A stretch of DNA of 64,000 bases from positions 366,102,271 to 366,166,270 of the forward strand of contig NC_080672.1 in assembly GCF_030247195.1 (NCBI RefSeq). The letters run 5' to 3'. This DNA comes from Topomyia yanbarensis (taxonomy: Eukaryota > Arthropoda > Insecta > Diptera > Culicidae). The notes beneath the pieces were generated by a model. The model was not told where the DNA came from, searched no databases, and saw only the letters and a program-made list of their open reading frames with translations. The translations under genes and the position numbers were made by a program. Positions 56,480 to 64,000 of this stretch are shown here, in pieces (within the stretch, counting starts at the first letter, position 1; each line of letters begins with the position of its first letter).

Positions 56480-57230
56480 GCGTATAGTAGAGATATACTA
56501 ATAAAAGGAATCAAAACATGCCGAATAAAGAAAAAAAGATGCAAAGAGCTTGATTAGAAGTGTATAAATTGAACAATACTATTTTGGTATACATAAATAA
56601 TGGAAAAGCAAACTAAAAGATGTACAAAAGAAACAGACTAATAAAGTAGAATAGAAAAACACATGTAACATGCAATCAACTCGTCTAAATGCAGCAAATG
56701 TTGTATATTTATTATCAACGACAATTGCATGCTGTTAGACTTTCATCATGCTATGCTGGCCGGGAATGGATGACTCGCGTGCCTCGGTAAATTTATTTTA
56801 CCCTAATTTATCCAACCCGATTTTTTCCGAATGAACCGCATGCTTAGATTGATCACCAGAAGTATTAGCCACTATTCTATCATATACGTCAGTTCTGCAT
56901 CCATTCCCTGACCCAACTGTCACAAATACTCAGACGAATACATACATAAATAGACATACGACTAGCACATAACAGTTGTACACTAGTACGAAAAACTGCG
57001 ATTATCACAAAGTTACAACTAATAGTTTTCTACTTATTCTACTTTATTAAATTAATTTAATTATTAAATTAATTTCATTGGTATATGCACGATGACGAAG
57101 TCGACCGATAAATGGACACACAATGACTCCCTCTGTCGACGAATGTCGACAAGGAATAAAGGTTGGTTTCCGATTTGTTAATCCGTTTATTGAAGGCGCG
57201 ATTACAAATTTCCTACGGAAGGATTATATC
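56480..57230. other. Unassigned DNA
   Basis: No gene or known repeat recognised. Confidence 0.4.
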
Positions 57231-57236
57231 GTATTG

Positions 57237-57680
57237 TAACGTACGAAATGTTAGGTTTAATAGCTACTTACGTTTACTACCTTTACTCCCTATCAATTTC
57301 CTTGTCTTCCTTCCTATTCCTCTTCTTATCCTCTCCTAAAACAAGCGTTGTAACGTGTTATCTTTAATGATTCGTCTTAGTTTTAGGAATCGTTACCTTA
57401 AAAACCGGTTGCGGAAGCTGTGTGAACACTGGCACGTTTTCCAATCGCAGAGCACAGTCCTCTGGTATAGATTTTAAGGTTAGGTAAGTAGGAAGTAATT
57501 AGCTTTAAGTAAGTTCTAGTTTTAATTGTAGTTCTTTAATTTCTTACCTCGTAACTAGATGTAAGTTAGTTTTAAGTACCAACTAGTATAAGAGTTTTGC
57601 ATGTGTTAATTTTAAGCAATAATAAATTCACTTTTACTTTAGATTTTGGATTTACCATTTTATACTTGTGACCTGTCTCG
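57237..57680 (+). mobile_element. Possible solo LTR (low confidence)
   Basis: The stretch TGCGGAAGCTGTGTGAACAC with TA-rich AGTTTTAAGT phrases, an AATAAA at about 57622 and a downstream GT-rich zone is reminiscent of a BEL/Pao-type LTR. I see no clean TG...CA boundaries, no duplication and no second copy, so this is only a suggestion. Confidence 0.25.
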
Positions 57681-57715
57681 TGGTTTTACTTTTTATCACA
57701 ACTCACAGCGAAGTG

Positions 57716-57797
57716 TCTAGCTGACATAAGAGCCCGGCCGAGAGCTGAGTGCGAAAAGCAAGCTGACACAAGCGCCCAACCGAGAGCTGAGTGCATT
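57716..57797. repeat. Two-copy short tandem repeat
   Basis: AGCTGACAYAAGMGCCCR.CCGAGAGCTGAGTGC occurs at about 57719-57754 and again at about 57760-57795. Confidence 0.7.
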
Positions 57798-58009
57798 AAA
57801 GAGTTGCCTGCACTATAGATGGTGAGATGCAACGACCGAGGGGTCGTGACACCCTCCGTGAGCCCCGTCCACGAATACCACCAATAGAACAATATTTGCA
57901 AACACGGCACACAGCAAAAGTTAATCTACGTAGATCCGCCAGTCGGCCACGACACCGCGCATAGACCAGTGGTTTAGCGTTGGTATGCGCAGGTGCAGAG
58001 TATGAAGCA

Positions 58010-58085
58010 TATAACATAAAAAAGGCGCATAAGCCCTCTCGGTCTCCTCGATACCCCACTATCGAGGCGTAATGTAATACCCATC
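58010..58085. repeat. Short dispersed repeat with 8-bp hairpin, copy 2
   Basis: Counterpart of 22785-22865. The stem CCTCGATA/TATCGAGG is conserved, while flanking bases differ. Confidence 0.6.
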
Positions 58086-58353
58086 TGAAAGCATTTATAA
58101 GCACGAATAATGAGTAGTGATTAATATACTAGGAATCATGAACCAGTTTATGAATCCATGAATATTATTCTATGGTTTTGTGAACAGGAAGTGCGAGTAA
58201 TGACCAATCTACTAGGAATCATAACCCAGTTCACGAAACCATGAATAATATTCACTTGAAAATATTAAGATCAGCATACTTTATAAACTACACCATGAAA
58301 ATGGAAGCATATTTTAGGATTTTGTGAACTATGAACTATGAGCACGAATGATG

Positions 58354-58802
58354 AATTGAGCGACCGAAAATAAAAGTCGCAAGGATAGATTATGTTTCGC
58401 AAAACCCGTTTCAAACATATTAGAATATAAACTTCAAGCATAAAAATCGGACAGAAATCCTTCAGCATAAGAATCGCTTAAAAAGTTCTCACCCGTAAAA
58501 CTCGGCAAGGATGAACCTCCAGTATAAAAATCGTTTAAAAATAAATAAATCGTTCGTAGGAGCATCCGTATATCTTGATGTTCAAGATTAAAAGTCGGCT
58601 AACAAAAACTACTCTGTAAGAATCGGATGTATTTTCATCCGGTTTTTTACTTAAGATTTTTTTATCCGATTCTTACAAAGCAATATCCCAATCCGATTTT
58701 TATTCTTGAAGTTTATATCCGGTTTTTATATTCGAATATATTTGAAACGGGTTTTACGAAGCATGTTCTGTTCTTGCGACTTTTATTTTCGGTCGCTCAA
58801 TT
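58354..58802. mobile_element. 449-bp inverted-repeat element
   Basis: The ends AATTGAGCGACCGAAAATAA and its complement at 58783-58802 define long, imperfect inverted repeats (about 110 bp recognisable at each side). ATG flanks both ends (58351-58353, 58803-58805). The interior is built of AATCGG/CCGATT-containing phrases in both orientations, so much of the element can fold on itself. Confidence 0.75.
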
Positions 58803-58872
58803 ATGACTAATATATTAAGAATCATGACCTATCAGTCCACCTTTTCATCTCGTACAAACCAGACGCAAAAAC

Positions 58873-60076
58873 TATAAAACTATAGTTTCAACCTTGGTTA
58901 ACAACTTTGTCGAAGACCGTAACTAGCTACGAGCTCTCAAAAAATAGTCATAACGATTTTAAAATTTATGGCAGAATCCAAATGCAGAAATTGATTACTT
59001 TTTCGAACACAGCCGGTGCACCACCGACATCGACATTAAAAACTTAAATAAATGTGAATATATTCATCGCAGCGACTTGGTACCTTTGAATGAAATGTTC
59101 AGAATGAATTGCTGAATAACATAGACGTAGTCAGAAGATGAAAAGAAGAGGGGAGGGGCTTGTGTACTCCCAGTCCCTTTTTTAGATTGTTTTGTATAAG
59201 ACAAAGAATCTTACGTCCTTGTAAATGTGAACGCCTGAACTTTCTTAATATTTTGATAGACCCAAATATGAATCATACTACAATCGTTGCTGTGGGAAAT
59301 AACATTTACAATATTGAGGACTTACACTTACAAATTTATGTGTTGTTTTTGCTTGTGGCAAAAACTAACTCAGGTCTGAAAATCGCGTTGGGTTCTAACC
59401 TGAAGTATATTTCTGGTTCGCCAACATCACCTCTGTTTTGCGTGAACCTAACTCAATTTCATCAAAAAACGCTTGTTTGAAGTAGCTATCCTGGTTTCGT
59501 TCCTAGATTCTCAAACGATAACGTCAATAGAAACAATTCCGAGACTACAAGGAATCTAAGGATATGCATTTTTTTTAAATTCTGACTCTGAACGGATAAG
59601 AAATAGGGTTTTAAAATATGTAAAACTTAGAAACCGTTGTACCATTTTAAATAAGATAACAGTAGACCCCTTGAATAGTAGCATTCAAAAACGTAGGATT
59701 AATTTTTAATTCGGCGGTATAAACCTGCGTTGAAGATGTGCTCCTTATGTTATACTAAACTATCTAAACAGGGAACTGGGGAATACACAAGCCACACCCC
59801 CTCTTCTTTTCATTTTCTGACTACGTCTATATTATTCAGCAATTCATTCTGAACATTTCATTCAAAGGTACCAAGTCTCTGCGATGACTATATTCTCATT
59901 TATTTAAGTTTAATGTATCGGTGTCGTGGTGTACTGACAGTGTTGGAAGAAATAATGATTTTCTGCATTTGGATTAAACCATAAGTTTTAAAATCGTTAT
60001 ACTATTTTTTGAAAACTCGTAGCTAGTTACGGTCTTCGACAAAGTTGTTAACCAAGGTTTGAACTATGGTTTTATA
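58873..60076. mobile_element. Long-inverted-repeat element C
   Basis: Arms at about 58873-59201 and 59749-60076 are complementary along their length (TAGTTTCAACCTTGGTTAAC, GACCGTAACTAGCTACGAG, AGACGTAGTCAGAAGATGAA and others), with a ~550-bp spacer. A 106-codon frame (59160-59480) overlapping the spacer has no domain. No transposase and no certain TSD. Confidence 0.8.
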
Positions 60077-60287
60077 AAGCTGGTTTTTCATATTGAACGA
60101 AATGGCGATCTTTATTAACATAAATGCAAAATAATTGATTTCCCCATATAAAACCCCATGCAAACTTTGAACGCAATGCGCAAACCCGGGAAGCAACCGA
60201 CCGCTCCTAAACTTTGCACAGGCATTTGAGACCACAAAAGAAACTCAAAAAGTGCTATGCTGAAAAATTTCATATTCGAGCCACTCT

Positions 60288-60594
60288 ACTGCCCAGCAGT
60301 AGCGCAATTGCAATTTCGAGTTTCGGCCGTCCTTACATAGTCGATACCGACACGACTGACACTCAGAGACATGCTAAAGTTCCTTACCCAATGCGGTAAA
60401 GAGCTGTAGGCTTTCTCGCAGGCGATTTGAACTACCGTTGAGTTTAAATTACCGGCTGTTTGTTTTAGTTTTTGTTACTGTTACTGTTATTTTTCCAACC
60501 CTTCCAATTCAACTTCCCCCTACTTCTTCTCATGATTTTCTTCCGATCAGGGAAATGATGAGAAGAAACAGCAAGGCACAAATCCCCGACCACA
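60288..60594 (+). pseudogene. 3' fragment of a LOA-clade element
   Basis: Aligns with the end of the intact polyprotein gene and its 3' UTR (49705-50003): CTGCCCAGC.TAGCGCAATTG, ATGCTAAAGTTCCTTA, GAGCTGTAGGCTT, CAAGGCACAAATCCCCGAC. Frame lost. The terminal TGATTCC tail is missing. Confidence 0.85.
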
Positions 60595-60604
60595 TATATA
60601 GCTG

Positions 60605-62735
60605 CGATATATCACTTTCCTAATGTTAAACGCAACGCAATGTGAACAAATCAGATGCGGTTGACACATCCCACGCGTTTGAAGAAGAAAAAAAATGCAT
60701 CACCCATGCGGAATGAGCTTAGGGTATATGTTTCAATTCTGAGTTAAAAATCAGATAGTGAAATCCTAGCAGGCATGTCCAAACACGCCACGGCACCGCG
60801 TGCTGCATTTTAACACCGCTACCGAGTGTATTGAAATGAGCACCCCAAGCCAGTGCTCGATGCGAAGCACTGATGCACGATAAACGAAGCACCTGTGTCG
60901 GTGGCGGTGTAATATTTTCGACCCGGTGCTTAGATGTTTCGGAAAACACTCGGGCCGGGTGCTTTAAAATTTCTGAAGCACCGGAGCCGAGCGCTTTCAA
61001 CTTCGGATAACACCTCGGAAACTCTTTGACTTTGCACCCGTATCAAAGCGAGAATGTTTAAGCCCGCTAGCATATGCACAAAACGAAAGAAAAAAAGATT
61101 TTTCGGTGCGACGGAATAAAAGAGAACAGCAAATATACTTCTATAATCACGACAGTTTGATTTTTAGTTAGATATGTAATTATAAAATATCCAAAGTCGA
61201 TGCAAGTATATATCGCTGATAGTGGATTTTTTTTAATTTTGCGTCTTGGAAATACTAGTCAACGAAAATTCTATTTAGGTATTTATCTTCTTGCAAATGT
61301 ATATCTAATTAAAAGCAAAAGATATGAACTTTGCCATCGATAAACATCTTTTTATTTTTTTTATGATCCCAATCTATACGGATAACGCACATATGGTGCT
61401 TAGCTCAATTTGAATCTATTCCTATTGCCGCCATTTAGTTGGTATTTCTATACAACTCAATCTTATTATGGCGTTAGAATTGGGCACACATTTTGAATTT
61501 TCGATCTATCAACCACAAGTATTTCACAGTATTTGGTTAATTTTTTTTATACGAAACTTTGGTACCAATTTTTAGACATCCTATCTATCGCTGGTCGTAA
61601 TAATAAAGTATTGAGTCATTTCATGTCGCAAACTCTATTATAATACCTATTTAGCTAAAATAGTGATGAACTGCCTCATAGTGCTTTTTAGGCTGACAAA
61701 GTGGAGACACTGACAAAATCAGTTTATTCGGTGATGCCATTACCTGTAAGTCGATTATTCTGGGAAAGTGAATGGGTTACCAGATTGTTTTGAAAAAAGA
61801 ATTAATTTCAATTAGAATGTCAAATTACAGTACTAATTTTATCATTGCGGTCAATAAAACGTATTTTCAGAGGAGCTAATCTCTGATAAAATTGTGGCCC
61901 TTCGCTAAAACAAGGTCTTGTATAAGGTGATCATGTTTCTCAAATATTTTATATTCATTCCAAGCACCCCAGCCTGGTGAGTTAAAAGGGAGGGAGGCTT
62001 TGCTTTACTCTAATGGAACTGGAATTGTTCATATCATTTGCAGCAAGTTACCTACTGCAGAGAACTTCAATTTTATTACTTCAATTTTAATTTTAATTTT
62101 AATTTTAATTACTTGAAACACGTTATCGTATGTAAAGGCGTTAGGGCACAATAGAGGTGCGCCCATACGATTTATTTCCGCATTATACGTCATTACCAGT
62201 GCCATTACCAAACCTCTAACACAGCACAATGCATAGAAATGAATTTTGGCCGGACTTCATTACTTTTCTGGCACATCCAACGGCGTCCGTGTGTTGACGT
62301 GCCGTTTGGTTCGCTGTACTATAGACTTATAGAGCATTAATATAGGAAAATCTACGTTATCATAAATATCGCTAGCTAGTGTTCTAGTCCTTATCAGTTC
62401 TTCGATAGTTATACTACATAAGCTATATTCATTATTCCGCATGTAAACTCAATAAAACAAAGACAAATTTAGTTGACAAGATGGTAAGTGATCACCCAAA
62501 CCATTCTGAAGTGATGCAGTTTGAAATCTGAAGACTAGATTTTTGTCTTGCTATATTCTGCATTTTTAATAATTGATCCGATACCCTGTCCTTTTTATAT
62601 CTATTCTACTTTAAGGTATAAAAAAGCCAGCTTCAAATGGGTTTTTTACAATTTGATCGGCAAAATTTAATTTCTGCGTGCATTTTAGATACATAAAATT
62701 TCATTTCACTGTCTAAGGAGATTTCAATTCTTGCA
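60605..62735. other. Unassigned DNA
   Basis: No gene recognised. Around 60820-61010 GTGCTT/AAGCACC phrases recur in both orientations, giving a locally self-complementary stretch. An (AATTTT)n microsatellite lies at about 62077-62112. Confidence 0.4.
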
Positions 62736-62739
62736 CAGT

Positions 62740-63920
62740 AGGGGAGACTGAGGAGACTTGATCCCCGGGGAGACTTGATCCCATCATTGTAATTCAAAGG
62801 CGGATCAGAATACATTAATCGAATATACTAGAAAGTTGCGCAGCTTTATCTAAACATAAGTTTCTTTAACACAAAAAAATAAATTGGACATGTCTTATCG
62901 AATTTTTACCGATTCGAAGGAAAAAATCTCAGAAGAACAGAAGAAGATTTATTTTCTAAATTTTCAAACTTTTATACAATTGATAAAGTCACCCACTACA
63001 TACTATACTTTTACATACAGAATTACAGGAGAATGTCAATTATATGAATACGTTATGATTGAGCTGATTTTTTTGTTCAACTATACTTGTACTAAAGTTT
63101 GCTGAAATAGATGCTATGGGTTCACTTGATCCCTTCAAATTCGTGGAGATTTGATCCCCTTCGCCATGCTTCATACACACCACTGAAAATAACCAAATTC
63201 ACACCAGAACAATTGAAGTCATTGTTGACATAAAATAACAAAAAATACTGTCAAAAATGAACGCTTCATCGTACAGAAACTTAACTGTAATTGTTTACTA
63301 CAGTATACGTAGAAACCATGCATCCCACATTTGATGTTCCTCAACCATAATAACAACAGCTTTCAAATAATTGCACAGAGATTTGGGGAATTCGTAACAA
63401 AACTTGTGAGAGATGCGTAATATGTAGTAACAAAAATGTAATGTAATGTATGTAATCACAACAATTTAATCAATACCTCAATACATTTATAACATTGAAT
63501 GGGGTTCGGTACCTATTTTTGTCCTATTACCACATTATTTCATTATTAATTTTATTATTTCGGCTTCTTTGCTTTGTTATTAGGAGCCATTTTTTATTTC
63601 GATTATAGAGGTTTTAGCCTTAAGGTCATTCGGCTCTTATTAAGAGCCAATATAATAACGAAATTGTCTTAAGAATGGTGAAAATCTTTTGTTTGAGCGC
63701 AGCAAAAACTCTAATCTAGTACCCCAATTATCGCAACACCATTTGAGCCAATGTGTTGAGCAAAGATGGCAGACGCTGCTCTAACCAAAGGCTTCAGATG
63801 GGTAGGATGATAATAGAAAAAGGGTAAAAATAGGCTTATTACTAGTATGCTCTTTTAAACACGTTTTCAAAAAATAATCAAGTGTCCCCAAATTAGGGAT
63901 CGAGTCTCCACTAATCAAAG
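62740..63920. repeat. Repeat with scattered GGAGACTTGATCCC motifs
   Basis: The motif or a close variant occurs twice in tandem at 62752-62782, again near 63121 and 63146, and inverted near 63893-63907. This suggests a diverged element whose two ends are partly inverted copies. The interior is AT-rich without domains. Confidence 0.5.
63592..63645 (-). mobile_element. SINE tail fragment
   Basis: TTTATTTCGATTATAGAGGTTTTAGCCTTAAGGTCATTCG (complement strand of the SINE) matches the 3' part of the SINE at 2430-2475. No tRNA-like head is present. Confidence 0.65.
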
Positions 63921-64000
63921 AATTTTCCAGTTTTTTGTTGTTTTCCAAAAATGCTCATAGCTCATGTCCAGTATAATATTTCCATGTAATTTTTTTATGA

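Noticed and set aside
60719..61000. 93-codon minus-strand ORF
   Set aside because: Built on repeated GTGCTT/AAGCACC phrases; no domain.
1..64000. CRISPR arrays, operons, phage or other prokaryotic systems
   Set aside because: No spaced identical repeats with unique spacers, no gene density or ribosome-binding sites; introns, LINEs and SINEs show eukaryotic DNA.

Overview
This is eukaryotic, AT-rich, repeat-dominated DNA. The retrotransposon set points to a culicine mosquito: an I-clade LINE, a LOA-clade (Lian-like) LINE with an RNase H domain, a CR1-like LINE with a PHD finger in ORF1, a tRNA-headed SINE and many small TIR elements. I cannot name the species. Only one stretch looks like a conventional host gene: the first coding exon of a neurabin/spinophilin-like actin/PP1 scaffold on the minus strand (about 39.36-40.66 kb), with clear splice sites on both sides. 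If transcription continues leftward, everything from 1 to 39363 lies in its first coding intron.

Layout. 0.2-4.0 kb: degenerate polypyrimidine tract carrying a LINE C-terminal fragment, a SINE and a 23-bp palindrome. 4.4-10.6 kb: complete I-clade element, both ORFs open, target-site duplication (TSD) visible, inserted at the edge of a heptamer array. 10.7-12.5 kb: 1848 bp of uninterrupted heptamers in three homogeneous blocks. 12.5-24.4 kb: mostly unrecognised DNA with a short TIR element, a Cys-rich exon-like segment followed by a CpG-rich repeat, an 857-bp TIR element, a 5'-truncated I element with TSD and an ATTC-rich tract. 24.4-33.4 kb: old I-clade copy broken by a MITE and by a 2.66-kb long-inverted-repeat element that itself holds a hAT-like MITE. 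33.4-38.4 kb: CR1-like LINE with two homopolymer frameshifts and one nonsense codon. 38.4-41.9 kb: host gene exon and its upstream DNA. 41.9-52.7 kb: old LOA copies, one split first by a long-inverted-repeat element (TSD TAA) and then by an intact Lian-like element flanked by a 249-bp direct duplication. 52.7-64 kb: unrecognised DNA, a second copy of the Cys-rich exon plus CpG-rich array, two more inverted-repeat elements, a LOA tail fragment and a degenerate GATC-containing repeat.

Most of the window is a record of nested insertions, and several can be dated relative to one another because the empty site can be read from a paralogous copy in the same window. The observations most worth following up are the pair of near-identical Cys-rich exon-like segments 38.7 kb apart, the 249-bp duplication around the intact Lian-like element, the indel-free three-block heptamer array, and the density of long inverted repeats. 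I did not find convincing evidence of a wholly new biological system.
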